From: Pedobacter petrophilus
Lineage (GTDB): Bacteria > Bacteroidota > Bacteroidia > Sphingobacteriales > Sphingobacteriaceae
Reading direction: 5' to 3'
DNA: 64,000 nt
NCBI RefSeq assembly: GCF_009674725.1
Contig: NZ_WKKH01000006.1
Coordinates: 124,001-188,000, forward strand
Made by a program: the position numbers and the translations under genes. Below, one piece after another: positions 18,543 to 28,445 of this stretch (position 1 is the stretch's first letter; every line of letters begins with the position of its first letter). Below the pieces are notes generated by a model. That model was given only the letters and a program-made list of their open reading frames with translations, was not told the DNA's origin and did not search any database.

Positions 18543-19448
18543 TTGATTCAGAACATCATTAATCATCTCTACCGGTATCCCACATCAAAATGGAAAACGA
18601 TCCAACGTTTCGGTGGATTGGTCAGTTATAAAAAAATGCTGGCCGGAAGAAAAGCAATGATGAAAGCAAGTAAAGTGCTTCCCCCAATTATTTCAGACGG
18701 AGAAGGACATAAAATCTATTTCTTAACTGGCAAAAATTATCTTTACCAGACGCTATTTTGTGCCTATTCTTTAATAAAAATTTCTAAAACTCCATTCCAG
18801 TTTATACTGATAGATGATGGAACATTTGATCAAAAATTAAGTACCCAGGCGAATAAACAAATGCCAGGTGTAAAGATTATAACAACGAAAGAAATAGAAA
18901 ACAACCTGGAATTGAAATTGCCGATTGCTAATTTTCCATATTTGCATTACAAAAGAAAAGTTTATCCTCATATTAAAAAACTAACTGATATCCATACTAT
19001 TGGAAATGAACCTCACAAACTGGTGTTAGACTCAGATATGTTATTCTGGAATGACCCTGCGGAAATGATTAATTGGCTGAAAAGCCCAATAGGAAGTCTG
19101 CACATGGCTGATTGTGAAGAATCTTATGGCTACAGCATCAAATTAATGGAATCACTTTGTCAAACTAAAATTCCAGAACTCATAAATGTTGGCGCTATCG
19201 GTCTAAATTCAGCTACTATAAATTGGATTGATGTGGAGCATTGGGCGAAAACGTTAGAAGAAAAAGAAGGTGCATCTTATTTTTTAGAGCAGGCATTATC
19301 AGCTATGATTATCGCAAATCAGCTAAGAACAATATTAGCCCCACAAGATTACATCGTTAATCCAAAAAACGGAAAAGAAAGAAAAAAAGTTTTAGGCCAT
19401 TATGTGGATTTGTCAAAGAAAGAATATTTTCAGACTGCATGGCTGTAA
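18543..19448 (+). CDS. Probable GT-A glycosyltransferase with DSD motif
   Basis: 301 residues. A DxD site occurs in HKLVLDSDMLFWNDPAEM at about residues 157-174, preceded by IYFLTGKNYLYQTLFCAYSL and followed by ELINVGAIGLNS, the layout of GT8-like enzymes. Start is TTG at 18543; no nearby ATG is better. The 3' end overlaps the next GT2 by 10 bp, indicating a single operon. Confidence 0.65.
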   Translation: MIQNIINHLYRYPTSKWKTIQRFGGLVSYKKMLAGRKAMMKASKVLPPIISDGEGHKIYFLTGKNYLYQTLFCAYSLIKISKTPFQFILIDDGTFDQKLSTQANKQMPGVKIITTKEIENNLELKLPIANFPYLHYKRKVYPHIKKLTDIHTIGNEPHKLVLDSDMLFWNDPAEMINWLKSPIGSLHMADCEESYGYSIKLMESLCQTKIPELINVGAIGLNSATINWIDVEHWAKTLEEKEGASYFLEQALSAMIIANQLRTILAPQDYIVNPKNGKERKKVLGHYVDLSKKEYFQTAWL

Positions 19449-20398
19449 CCACAAATTTAGGCCTCGTTTCATTTTGCATTCCGGCTTATAATGCTGAACG
19501 TTATATACGGTTCACCCTTGAATCAATCTTAAATCAATCTTATCCAGAGTTTGAAATTATAATTATTGATGACCACTCAACCGATCAAACATTAAACACT
19601 ATTAGGCATATAGAGGACAAGAGATTTATTATCCAAAGTGCAGAAAGGAAAGGCGCTGCTGCTGCTAGAAATCAGGCGTTATTTTTGTCCAAAGGAAAAT
19701 ACATCATTTTTTTTGACGCCGATGACTGGATTCCTCCCAATTTTCTGGAAAGTCAGCTAAGCATGTTGCATTCAGAAATGGAAGTTGTAGTCTGTAAATG
19801 GGGAAGATTTTTCAATAATGACATTATTAATACTAAAATCAATCAACAGCAAATCCAAAAAGATTTAAATTTTAGAGAGTGGATATTAAATTATTGGAAT
19901 AACAATACATCAATGACCTGTCCTGGTAGAATATTAATTCCAAAGGTCTTAATAGACCAAACAGGTACATGGGACGAGTCACTATCGCTAAATGATGATT
20001 TTCAATTTTTTTCACGAATCTTTAGCCAATGTAGCATAATCAGGTTTAATGATTTAAGCACTTTTCATTATAGATCAGGAATAAGTGGATTATCGTCTCA
20101 AAAGGGGCAAGTAGCCTATACTTCTTTTTATAGGAGCTTAAATTCTGGGATTGATTTAGCCCTTAATAAATATTATGATGACATTTTAATAAAGCGTGCG
20201 TGCGCAAATTTGTTGATGAGTTTTATTTATGAATGTTATCCAAACCATTCAGCGCTCACAGCAGAAGCGGAAGTAAAAATAATAGAGCTTGGGGGTGCTA
20301 ATTGCAGATTCCCTGCGGCTGGAAAGACGAAAATATTAAGCAACTTTTTAGGCTGGAAAATGGCTAAGAAACTCAAATCACTAATTTATGAGAGGTAG
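19439..20398 (+). CDS. Glycosyltransferase family 2
   Basis: 319 residues. Canonical GT-A motifs: VSFCIPAYNAERYIRFTL, IIDDHSTDQTL, GAAAARNQAL and the metal site FFDADDWIPP (about 90-99). The W-D-E-S-L segment (TGTWDESLSLNDDFQFFSRI) supplies the probable catalytic base. Overlaps both neighbours. Confidence 0.87.
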   Translation: MAVTTNLGLVSFCIPAYNAERYIRFTLESILNQSYPEFEIIIIDDHSTDQTLNTIRHIEDKRFIIQSAERKGAAAARNQALFLSKGKYIIFFDADDWIPPNFLESQLSMLHSEMEVVVCKWGRFFNNDIINTKINQQQIQKDLNFREWILNYWNNNTSMTCPGRILIPKVLIDQTGTWDESLSLNDDFQFFSRIFSQCSIIRFNDLSTFHYRSGISGLSSQKGQVAYTSFYRSLNSGIDLALNKYYDDILIKRACANLLMSFIYECYPNHSALTAEAEVKIIELGGANCRFPAAGKTKILSNFLGWKMAKKLKSLIYER

Positions 20399-21002
20399 AT
20401 TTTCAACAAGTAGAAACGAAACATTGTCTTTTATACAATATCTTAACTTGCCCAAGGCATTCTATTTAGCAATCTTAAGAAAGTATTTCAAAATATACCC
20501 TAAATTACCATGGATACCGTTTTCTGCTGCCAGTAAATTGAATGAAATAATTAAACCAAATTGGATCATCTTAGAAATCGGTGCTGGAACATCTACTTTA
20601 TGGCTGGCAAATAGGTCGAAAAAGGTAACCAGTATTGAGGCTAGCAAAGAATGGTTTGATACACTTAATTCAAAAATCAAATCTAAAAAAATTGGCAACA
20701 TTGACTTAAGATTTGAATGGACCGCAGAAAAAATGTCTGATTTTAATGAGTATCCGAATAATCATTTTGATCTGATTTATATTGATGGAGGACCTCGTGA
20801 ATTATGTTGTATAAACGCAATTCCGAAGGTTAAAAAGGGTGGGTATATCTATTTAGATAACTCAGACAGTGACGTACTTTCTGGAAAGGGTGCAGAAATA
20901 CTTCAAGATTATGTTAATAATCCTTTGAACATAGAAAAGTTCATAGATTTTGTTCCAGGTAATTTCATGATCAATGAAGGTTTATTAGCTAGATTAGTTT
21001 GA
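20388..21002 (+). CDS. Class I SAM-dependent methyltransferase
   Basis: 204 residues. Motif I ILEIGAGTSTLWLA (about 61-74), strand 2 VTSIEASKEW, and FDLIYIDGGPRE then VKKGGYIYLDNSD. The IDGG/LDN motifs resemble TylF/FkbM-type sugar or glycan O-methyltransferases, but substrate is unknown. Its TGA stop overlaps the TTG start of the next gene (TTGA). Confidence 0.75.
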   Translation: MRGRFSTSRNETLSFIQYLNLPKAFYLAILRKYFKIYPKLPWIPFSAASKLNEIIKPNWIILEIGAGTSTLWLANRSKKVTSIEASKEWFDTLNSKIKSKKIGNIDLRFEWTAEKMSDFNEYPNNHFDLIYIDGGPRELCCINAIPKVKKGGYIYLDNSDSDVLSGKGAEILQDYVNNPLNIEKFIDFVPGNFMINEGLLARLV

Positions 21003-22033
21003 AAATAGCCATCATAGCAGATCCGGAACTGCCGGTCCCTCCACTGCTCTACGGCGGTATTGAACGAATTATTGCAATGTTGGCGAATGGCTATGTCAAC
21101 TTAGGTTATGAGGTAAGTTTGTTTGCACATGCTGATTCTAAAACAGCGGCAAAACTTTTCGCCTATACCGGAAAAACGAGTAGGCGTTTTTCAGATATCT
21201 TACAGAACTCATTTCTAATTAATAAGGAATTATTAAGTCATCGCTACGATATCATTCACAGTTTTGGCAGACTGATTTATCTATTACCTCAATTGCCTTT
21301 AAGTGTCCCTAAATTAATGAGCTATCAAAGGGAACCTACCATTAGCCAGGTTAAAAAAGCCAAAAAAATATCTAGAAGCAATTCGCTGGCCTTTACAGGA
21401 TGTAGTGCTTACATCAGTAATCAAATACTACCCTATGCCCCAGCCTATCCAATTTTTAATGGTGTAGATCTAGCGTTTTATCATTTTAATAATGAAATTT
21501 CAGCAGATGCGCCATTAGTTTTCTTAGGTAGGATAGAGCCTATAAAAGGAACCCACACTGCCATCCAGGTAGCATTGGCAACCAAAAAGAAATTGGTAAT
21601 TGCAGGAAATATTCCAAATGAATATATCAACTATTTTGAACAGGAAATCAAACCTCATTTATCTGATGAGATCACCTATATTGGTGCGGTAAACGATGAA
21701 CAAAAAAATAACATTCTAGGTTCAGCACTGGCACTTTTAATGCCAATAGAATGGGATGAACCTTTTGGTATTGTGATGGCTGAAGCAATGGCTTGCGGCA
21801 CTCCAGTGATCGGTTTCTATAGAGGTTCGGTACCAGAGGTGATTATCAGCGGAGTAAATGGATTTAGATGTAATACCCTGGAAGAAATGATTGTTGCAGT
21901 TAAATCTATAGGAACAATTGACCGAAAAACAGTTCGTGAAGATGCAGCGCAACGCTTTTCCTCTCATGTAATCATTAATCAATATTTGGATCTTTATTCT
22001 AAACTTATCAATAGTGAAGATTTCAATAGCTAA
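20999..22033 (+). CDS. Glycosyltransferase family 4
   Basis: 344 residues. GT-B: KIAIIADPELPVPPLLYGGI with a GGIER loop, PLVFLGRIEPIKGTHTAI opening domain 2, and EPFGIVMAEAMACGTPVIG (about 253-271) as the donor site. Start is the TTG in a TTGA overlap with the methyltransferase stop, and the conserved K-I-A-I-I start supports it. Confidence 0.87.
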   Translation: MKIAIIADPELPVPPLLYGGIERIIAMLANGYVNLGYEVSLFAHADSKTAAKLFAYTGKTSRRFSDILQNSFLINKELLSHRYDIIHSFGRLIYLLPQLPLSVPKLMSYQREPTISQVKKAKKISRSNSLAFTGCSAYISNQILPYAPAYPIFNGVDLAFYHFNNEISADAPLVFLGRIEPIKGTHTAIQVALATKKKLVIAGNIPNEYINYFEQEIKPHLSDEITYIGAVNDEQKNNILGSALALLMPIEWDEPFGIVMAEAMACGTPVIGFYRGSVPEVIISGVNGFRCNTLEEMIVAVKSIGTIDRKTVREDAAQRFSSHVIINQYLDLYSKLINSEDFNS

Positions 22034-23276
22034 CCCATCAGTAGCACCACATGTTAAACAAAATGTTACTGCCTATTTTGATAGCGGCGACTTAGATACC
22101 TTTTATACAACTTTCTTTTCACATCCGGCAAATAAATTTTCTGTTCTATTATCAAAAATTCCAGGGCTTAAGAAAGAGCTCAAAAAGAGATCGTTTGATA
22201 GTATACCAATAGAATATTTTGCAAGCAAACCGCTTTTGGAAATTGCAAGAAGCATATCTGCCAGAAAACTGAGTGCAAAAATCACAGATGCCGTCTGGCA
22301 TCATGCCGAACTGTCATTTGATAAATGGGTTGCAAAACAAATTGAAGCTGGAACGATAGATGTGGTACACACTTATGAGCACTGCGCACTTGCTACATTA
22401 AAAAAGGCGAAACAAAAAGGAATTTACACAATCTATGAGCAGCTAAGCCAACACCACGCATTTTTTACCAAGCTAGCAAACCAACAATTACTGTTGTATC
22501 CTGATTTAAGAACGATTGATAACGATTTATTGGTAAATGATAAGGCTAAAAAGAGAAACGTTAGACGAGACAACGAACTGAAACTTGCAGACGTTACTTT
22601 ATGTAATTCTTCTTTTACTAAAAAAACTTTAGTTGACGCCGGCATTGACGAAGGAAAAATAACGGTAATACCACTGGCTTTTCCTAAACCGATAAAAAAA
22701 GTTAGAAACAGAAGTAAGAACGAACCCGTAAAGTTCTTATATGCAGGAAATCAGTCATTGAGAAAAGGTATTCACTTATTGTATGAAGCCTGGAAGACCT
22801 GCAACTTTAAAACGAATGAAGCCGAGTTATGGTTGATTGGAAAAATGCAACTTCCTGAACATTTGAGAATGGATTTGCCAGGAAAAGTGGTGATAAAAAA
22901 TACGATTCCGCACGAAGAGCTTCTGGCGCTATACAGTGAGGCAGATATTTTTGTTTTACCAACGCTGGCAGATGGATTTGGAATGGTGATTACCGAATCT
23001 ATGTCGCAGGGTACTCCAGTAATTACCACAGAAAACAGTGCTGGTCCTGATATAATTAAACATGATGAAAGCGGTTGGATTATACCTGCTGGGGATCTAA
23101 ATGCTTTGGTTAAACAGATGAAAACAATCGTTGAAAATGCTGCAGCGTTAGATAAGTTCAGTACCGCCGCATTAATGAGTGCTCATCGTTGGCAATGGCC
23201 TGACTACCGGAAATTGCTCAGTCAAAAAATAAGTTCATTATATAAGATGAACCTAGAAAGCTTCAATGCAGTCTAA
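22014..23276 (+). CDS. Glycosyltransferase family 4
   Basis: 420 residues. The acceptor domain is divergent (ISIANPSVAPHVKQNVTAYF). The donor domain is clear: KFLYAGNQSLRKGIHLLYEAW, then LPTLADGFGMVITESMSQG (about 313-331). Begins with GTG at 22014 and overlaps the previous gene by 20 bp and the next by 11 bp. Confidence 0.85.
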   Translation: MKISIANPSVAPHVKQNVTAYFDSGDLDTFYTTFFSHPANKFSVLLSKIPGLKKELKKRSFDSIPIEYFASKPLLEIARSISARKLSAKITDAVWHHAELSFDKWVAKQIEAGTIDVVHTYEHCALATLKKAKQKGIYTIYEQLSQHHAFFTKLANQQLLLYPDLRTIDNDLLVNDKAKKRNVRRDNELKLADVTLCNSSFTKKTLVDAGIDEGKITVIPLAFPKPIKKVRNRSKNEPVKFLYAGNQSLRKGIHLLYEAWKTCNFKTNEAELWLIGKMQLPEHLRMDLPGKVVIKNTIPHEELLALYSEADIFVLPTLADGFGMVITESMSQGTPVITTENSAGPDIIKHDESGWIIPAGDLNALVKQMKTIVENAAALDKFSTAALMSAHRWQWPDYRKLLSQKISSLYKMNLESFNAV

Positions 23277-24468
23277 AAAAATCTGTTTAATTACAACCGG
23301 ACATATTTCTTCTAATCCAAGATTGATAAAAGAAGCGACTTCACTTAGCAATGCCGGATTTGAAGTCCATATAGTTTTTACTCAGTATGTAGAGCACCTG
23401 GTAATTGAAGATCTTAAGATTTTATCCTCGCATTCGAATTGGACATATGATCAGTTATTATGGACTCCTATCAATATGCTATTGAGATTTAAAACAGCAG
23501 TTTTTCAAAGAATTGCCAGATCAATTTATCCTGTGATCAGATTTAGGGAGTTAATAATTAACCGAAACTATGCCTGGCAACTTAAAGCAGCTAGAAAAGT
23601 TAAAGCAGATTTATACATTGCTCATAACCTTGGCGCTTTACCAGTCGCCGTAAATGCGGCAAAAAAAAATCAAGTCAAATGTGGTTTTGATGCTGAAGAT
23701 TTTCATAGAAATGAAGTTAGCGGCGACCCCAATAGCTTTGATGTGAGATTAAAAAAACACATTGAAGACAAATACCTGAAAGAAATAGATTATTTTACTG
23801 CAGCGAGCCCTTTAATTAGCAAGGCTTACAAAGACTTATATCCAGATTTAAATCCAATACTAATCAATAATGTATTTGAAATAAAACATCAACCAAGACT
23901 GAATGCAAATATAAATTCGAAATTAAAACTATTTTGGTTCTCACAAACGATAGGTAAGGGAAGAGGATTAGAAGATGTATTCCAAGCAATTAACCTCATT
24001 AAAAATCCACTAATTGAATTGCATTTGCTTGGAAATTTATCAATTGATGACCAAGAATATTTTAACAACTTAGCTCATTTCGATATACAATACCACCAGC
24101 CTATTTCGGGCAATGAAATATTTGATCTGGCAGCAACATTTGATATAGGTTTAGCGCTGGAAAGAAATACCCCATTAAACAGAGATATTTGCTTAACCAA
24201 TAAAATCTTCACTTACTTAATGTCTGGCTTAGCCATTATCTCCTCTAATACGCAAGCGCAACAAAAATTTATGGAAGAAAACCCCAACATTGGCAAAATA
24301 TATCCGATTGGGAATGTGAATGCATTGGCAGATATTATTGTTGATTATTTCAATGATAGAACATTATTAAATCACTATAAAAAGAACGCATTCCATTTGG
24401 CAAAATCAAAATATAACTGGGAGATGGAACAAGAGAAATTCTTAGCAATTATTAAAACAGTTATTTAG
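23266..24468 (+). CDS. Probable glycosyltransferase, GT4-like
   Basis: 400 residues. The N-terminus (KKICLITTGHISSNPRLIKE) is typical of a GT-B subgroup in Bacteroidota; YIAHNLGALPVAVNAAKK and GFDAEDFHRNE follow. The C-terminal donor domain has LFWFSQTIGKGRGLEDVFQA and LTNKIFTYLMSGLAIISS, where the family Glu is shifted or absent. Specificity unknown. The stop TAG is followed directly by the TTG start of the next gene. Confidence 0.75.
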   Translation: MQSKKICLITTGHISSNPRLIKEATSLSNAGFEVHIVFTQYVEHLVIEDLKILSSHSNWTYDQLLWTPINMLLRFKTAVFQRIARSIYPVIRFRELIINRNYAWQLKAARKVKADLYIAHNLGALPVAVNAAKKNQVKCGFDAEDFHRNEVSGDPNSFDVRLKKHIEDKYLKEIDYFTAASPLISKAYKDLYPDLNPILINNVFEIKHQPRLNANINSKLKLFWFSQTIGKGRGLEDVFQAINLIKNPLIELHLLGNLSIDDQEYFNNLAHFDIQYHQPISGNEIFDLAATFDIGLALERNTPLNRDICLTNKIFTYLMSGLAIISSNTQAQQKFMEENPNIGKIYPIGNVNALADIIVDYFNDRTLLNHYKKNAFHLAKSKYNWEMEQEKFLAIIKTVI

Positions 24469-25767
24469 TTGAAAAAAGTTCTCATCATCTCCCCCTACTT
24501 TGCCCCAGTTAATGCCGCGGATATGCAACGGATTAGGATGAGTCTCCCCTATTTTGCTGAATTTGGATGGGAACCTACTTTGGTGATGGTAAACCCAAAA
24601 TATACAGATCTGCAAACTGATGTGCTTTTAAGTGAAAGTATACCCTCAAATGTAAAAATCCATCAGGTAAAAGCCTTTTCAAAAAAGTGGACGAGCAAAT
24701 TTGGTATAGGAAGCATTGCTTTACGCGCTTTATGGTTCTACAAACAAAAAGTGAATCAAATCCTTCAAACAGAAAAGTTTGATCTGATTTATTTTAGTAC
24801 CACTCAATTTCCTGTACTCATTTTGGGCCCATATTGGAAAAGAAAATTTAAGATCCCATATGTTATCGATATGCAGGATCCATGGTTTTCTACTTATTAT
24901 GAAGATCAGCCGAAGGCCGAAAGGCCCGCTAAGTATTGGTTTTCTCACCGTCTTGATAAATACTTAGAACCAATCGCCTTGCAAAAAGCTGATGGGTTAA
25001 TTAGCGTTTCGCAAGGCTATCTTGATACATTAAACGAGCGTTACCCAAGGTTAAAAATAGTACCTCAACAAGTAATCACTTTCGGTGCTTATCAAGAAGA
25101 TTTTGAGATTGTTCGAAAAAACTGGAGTATATTCAAATTACCTTTTCAAAAAGATAAAGACCTCATTCATTTGGTCTATGTAGGCCGTGGCGGACACGAT
25201 ATGAAAGATGCAGTAACCTTGTTGTTCAATGGATTTAAAAAAGGCCTCGCCAATCGATACGAAGATTTCAGTAAATTAAGGTTTCACTTTATCGGCACCA
25301 GCTATGCACCTATTGGTACTGGAATTCAAACGATAAAACCAATAGCGGAAGAAATGGGCATTTCAGCATATGTGGAAGAAAAGACCGATCGTATTCCATT
25401 TTTTCAGTGTATTTTCACACTGCTGAACGCAGATGGTTTAGCTGTGATTGGGTCGAATGATCAACAATATACCGCATCAAAAACATACCCTTATATTTTA
25501 GCAGAAAAACCATTGATTGCATTCTTACATACAGAAAGTAGTGCAGCGAAAATTATTAAAGACTGCCATGCCGGCAAGGTGTTTTCAACAAATAAAGAAG
25601 ATTCAGATATAGCAGAAGTTAGCAAAGAACTATATTCAATGCTTATAGAAAAGAAAAGTCCGGAGATTAATTGGTCAGAATTTGAAAAATATAGTGCTAA
25701 AAATTTGACAAAGAAACAATGTGACCTTTTCAATCAGGTTATAGACAGCCAAAAAACACAGAATTAA
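24469..25767 (+). CDS. Glycosyltransferase, GT4-like
   Basis: 432 residues. KKVLIISPYFAPVNAADMQR at the start; IPYVIDMQDPWFSTYYEDQ identifies the group often called glycosyl transferase family 4-like in exopolysaccharide loci. Domain 2 opens with IHLVYVGRGGHDMKDAV. TTG start, no gap to the previous stop, and the next gene starts immediately after its TAA. Confidence 0.78.
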   Translation: MKKVLIISPYFAPVNAADMQRIRMSLPYFAEFGWEPTLVMVNPKYTDLQTDVLLSESIPSNVKIHQVKAFSKKWTSKFGIGSIALRALWFYKQKVNQILQTEKFDLIYFSTTQFPVLILGPYWKRKFKIPYVIDMQDPWFSTYYEDQPKAERPAKYWFSHRLDKYLEPIALQKADGLISVSQGYLDTLNERYPRLKIVPQQVITFGAYQEDFEIVRKNWSIFKLPFQKDKDLIHLVYVGRGGHDMKDAVTLLFNGFKKGLANRYEDFSKLRFHFIGTSYAPIGTGIQTIKPIAEEMGISAYVEEKTDRIPFFQCIFTLLNADGLAVIGSNDQQYTASKTYPYILAEKPLIAFLHTESSAAKIIKDCHAGKVFSTNKEDSDIAEVSKELYSMLIEKKSPEINWSEFEKYSAKNLTKKQCDLFNQVIDSQKTQN

Positions 25768-27042
25768 TTGAAGTCTTTAGCCATCATCGTTACTCACCCT
25801 ATTCAGTACTATATACCTGTTTATCAGCAACTGGCAAAAACATGCCGTTTAAAGGTATTCTATACCTGGGGAGAACAAGGGGCGGCCTCAAAATACGATC
25901 CAGATTTTCAAAAAACCATCTCCTGGGATATTCCTTTGTTAGATGGCTACCTATACGAATTTGTAAAAAATAGCGCTAAAAATCCGGGATCACATCATTA
26001 CAAGGGAATCGTTAATCCAGACTTGATCAACCTACTCAAAGCGTTTCAGCCAGATGCCATTTTAATTTACGGCTGGGCATATCAAAGTCACCTGGCTGTG
26101 ATGCGATATTTTAAAAGTAAAATCCCAATTTGGTTTAGGGGAGATTCGACCTTGCTGGATGGAACAAGCACCATGCGAAAAATGTTGAGAAAGGTTTTTC
26201 TAACCTGGGTTTATAAGCATGTAGACATTGCTTTTTTGGCAGGCACCGCTAATCATGAATATTTCAAAGCATACGGATTAAAAAAGAATCAACTGGTATT
26301 TGCACCACATGCTGTTGATAATAACAGATTTGCAACTGACCGATCTTCAGAAGCCTTAAAATTAAGACAAAACTTAGGCATTTCAGTGAGCGATACCTTA
26401 ATTCTATTCGCTGGGAAACTCGAAGAAAAAAAGGACCCTTTACTGTTATTGCAGGCTTTTGTAGAAATTGATCAACAATCGCCCCAAAACGAACAACGAT
26501 CTACTAAAAACCTCCAACAAACAACGAAAAACGAAAAACGACTAACGAATAACGACCAACCAAAAACGACCAACGACCAACCAAAAACCTCCAACACACA
26601 CCTTTTATTCGTAGGAAACGGCGCGCTCGAAGAAACCCTGAAAGCGCAAACATTACAACATAAAAAACAGAACGTTCACTTCCTTGACTTTCAAAATCAA
26701 AGTCAAATGCCAGTAATTTATCAGGCTTGCAATTTATTCTGTCTACCTTCACGAGGGCCGGGAGAAACCTGGGGATTGGCCGTTAATGAAGCAATGGCTG
26801 CAGGAAAAGCTATTTTTGTCTCTAACCGTGTGGGTTGTGCAGGAGATTTGATTTCCGGTGGACTCAACGGTGAAGTATTTAATGCTGGCGATTTAGTTGA
26901 TCTCAAAAATAAACTTCAGAAATTATTACTGGATCCGGCGCATTTACACCAGATGGGAGAAGAAAGTAAAGAAATTATCGAACATTGGACATTTGAACAT
27001 CAAGTGGAAACATTTGCAAAAACATTAAATGAAGGGCACTAA
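25768..27042 (+). CDS. Glycosyltransferase family 4 with an internal heptamer-encoded linker
   Basis: 424 residues. Start TTG (KSLAIIVTHPIQYYIPVYQQ). Domain 2 begins LILFAGKLEEKKDPLLLLQA. The donor site is PGETWGLAVNEAMAAGKAI. Between the helix ending AFVEI and the strand LLFVGNGALEETL lies a block of about 37 residues (241-277) made only of N, Q, K, T, D, P, S, R, E and L. It is encoded by the 16-unit heptamer array at 26489-26600. Normal GT4 proteins have a short loop there, so this is an inserted surface linker that left the frame open. Overlaps the next gene by 14 bp. Confidence 0.87.
   Translation: MKSLAIIVTHPIQYYIPVYQQLAKTCRLKVFYTWGEQGAASKYDPDFQKTISWDIPLLDGYLYEFVKNSAKNPGSHHYKGIVNPDLINLLKAFQPDAILIYGWAYQSHLAVMRYFKSKIPIWFRGDSTLLDGTSTMRKMLRKVFLTWVYKHVDIAFLAGTANHEYFKAYGLKKNQLVFAPHAVDNNRFATDRSSEALKLRQNLGISVSDTLILFAGKLEEKKDPLLLLQAFVEIDQQSPQNEQRSTKNLQQTTKNEKRLTNNDQPKTTNDQPKTSNTHLLFVGNGALEETLKAQTLQHKKQNVHFLDFQNQSQMPVIYQACNLFCLPSRGPGETWGLAVNEAMAAGKAIFVSNRVGCAGDLISGGLNGEVFNAGDLVDLKNKLQKLLLDPAHLHQMGEESKEIIEHWTFEHQVETFAKTLNEGH
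26489..26600 (+). repeat. Heptamer array (ACGANNA) inside a coding region, 16 units
   Basis: Sixteen contiguous 7-bp units, each starting AC and ending A (with one exception, ACGATCT), mostly ACGACCA, ACGAAAA, ACCAAAA, ACGACTA and ACGAATA. The block is 112 bp, which is not a multiple of three, yet the gene remains open. Confidence 0.9.
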
Positions 27043-28441
27043 GCACATTTATTATATTCTTTTATATTTACCCTACCTGCTCAGCGTAGTTTTTCGTTCC
27101 TTGCCCCATAGTTCCTATTTAATTGCATGGTTAGGGTCTTTCTTTATTTTCTTTGTTTGTTTCAAGGGATTTATAAAAAAACTTCCAGATGATTTACCCC
27201 TGTTTGAGCAGTTGCTGAGGCCCGTCTTCTTTCTCCAAATTGTATTTGCAGGTTACATGGCCTGTACGTCCATCTTTTTCTATATAAATACGCTGGGTTA
27301 TGAATATTTCAGCTATGTTGGGAATAAAAGTTTTATATCAGAAGACATTTACAAATCAATTGCGCTTTGTCAGCGATATTATGTTTTGGGCCATGCTGCA
27401 CTAACCCATGGATTACTTGCAGCAATGAGCGATCCACAAGAGAAAAAGTATCGGATTTATGCCCCATCCATGAGTAATTTGCTGCTCGGCATTTCAGTTC
27501 TGTGCCTCCCTATTGGCTATTTATTTTCAAAGGTTGGGAGCCTAAACCAGTTTAGTATTCAATTAAATGGGTTAAGTTTTGTTGCAGGAACCATTGCACT
27601 TGCATTTGCCATTCGCGAAAATAAGCGGGTTAACCTTTTAGCATCGTCCGGATTATTTGGATTAAATATGCTCTCAGCTTTAAACTCTGGTTTTAAAGAG
27701 CCAATTATAATCTGTGCATTGCTATTGGGAATCTTTCTGCTCCCGGTTTACGGGAAAAGAGTATTACCCGTACTCTTTTCCGTTTTGCTGGTGCTATTTT
27801 TTGTCCTTCCAACTTTTATCGGAAATTTCAGAAAAATCCAATCCGAAGGAGTTGATGCCTCAACCGCAAGAGATAAAAGCCTTGATCAAATTATAAACAA
27901 TGATAATCTGGCAAAAGACTTGCAAGAAGATAACTGGGAATTTTTAACCGGCCGTTTATCGGAGATCAGTATGTTTATCAAGTACACAGAATCTACCCCC
28001 TATTTTATTCCCTATTATAAAACCAGCTTGTTTACCAACGCATTGCAAACCATTATTCCCCGCTTCTTTTGGCCGAACAAGCCCGATGTTGAACAAATGG
28101 TAATGGATCGGGTTTACGCAGCTAGGGTGGTTGATCAGCAAAGTGTTGTATCTGCAAAACCGGCATTTATTGTAGATTGTTACCTTTCTTATGGTGGAAT
28201 TGGAATTTGGATAGGTTTATTTCTTTATGGCTTTATTGCACAACGCCTATCTGCAATGGCCGAAAGAATGTTCGCTGGCTACTTTATGGGTACAGCGGTA
28301 ATGTTTGCGGGTTTATTTCAGATTTTATGGCGGGGAAATAGTTTGGAATTTCTGGTAAATGCCGTCTTCTGGAGTCTGATTACAATGTTCATTATTCAAA
28401 AGATTTTTAAAGCCAGGGGAATTCTTTATAAAGTTGATTAG
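27029..28441 (+). CDS. Wzy-like oligosaccharide repeat-unit polymerase (exosortase-associated type)
   Basis: 470 residues with about ten to twelve hydrophobic helices and a large loop around residues 265-370 (FIGNFRKIQSEGVDAS... FLTGRLSEISMFIKYTEST... IIPRFFWPNKPD). The topology and the RxxP/FWPNKP-type loop fit Wzy/O-antigen ligase proteins. It lies three genes before the exosortase, as in loci where a Wzy-like protein accompanies exosortase Y. The assignment to that subfamily is from memory and context. Confidence 0.75.
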   Translation: MKGTKHIYYILLYLPYLLSVVFRSLPHSSYLIAWLGSFFIFFVCFKGFIKKLPDDLPLFEQLLRPVFFLQIVFAGYMACTSIFFYINTLGYEYFSYVGNKSFISEDIYKSIALCQRYYVLGHAALTHGLLAAMSDPQEKKYRIYAPSMSNLLLGISVLCLPIGYLFSKVGSLNQFSIQLNGLSFVAGTIALAFAIRENKRVNLLASSGLFGLNMLSALNSGFKEPIIICALLLGIFLLPVYGKRVLPVLFSVLLVLFFVLPTFIGNFRKIQSEGVDASTARDKSLDQIINNDNLAKDLQEDNWEFLTGRLSEISMFIKYTESTPYFIPYYKTSLFTNALQTIIPRFFWPNKPDVEQMVMDRVYAARVVDQQSVVSAKPAFIVDCYLSYGGIGIWIGLFLYGFIAQRLSAMAERMFAGYFMGTAVMFAGLFQILWRGNSLEFLVNAVFWSLITMFIIQKIFKARGILYKVD

Positions 28442-28445
28442 TCGA

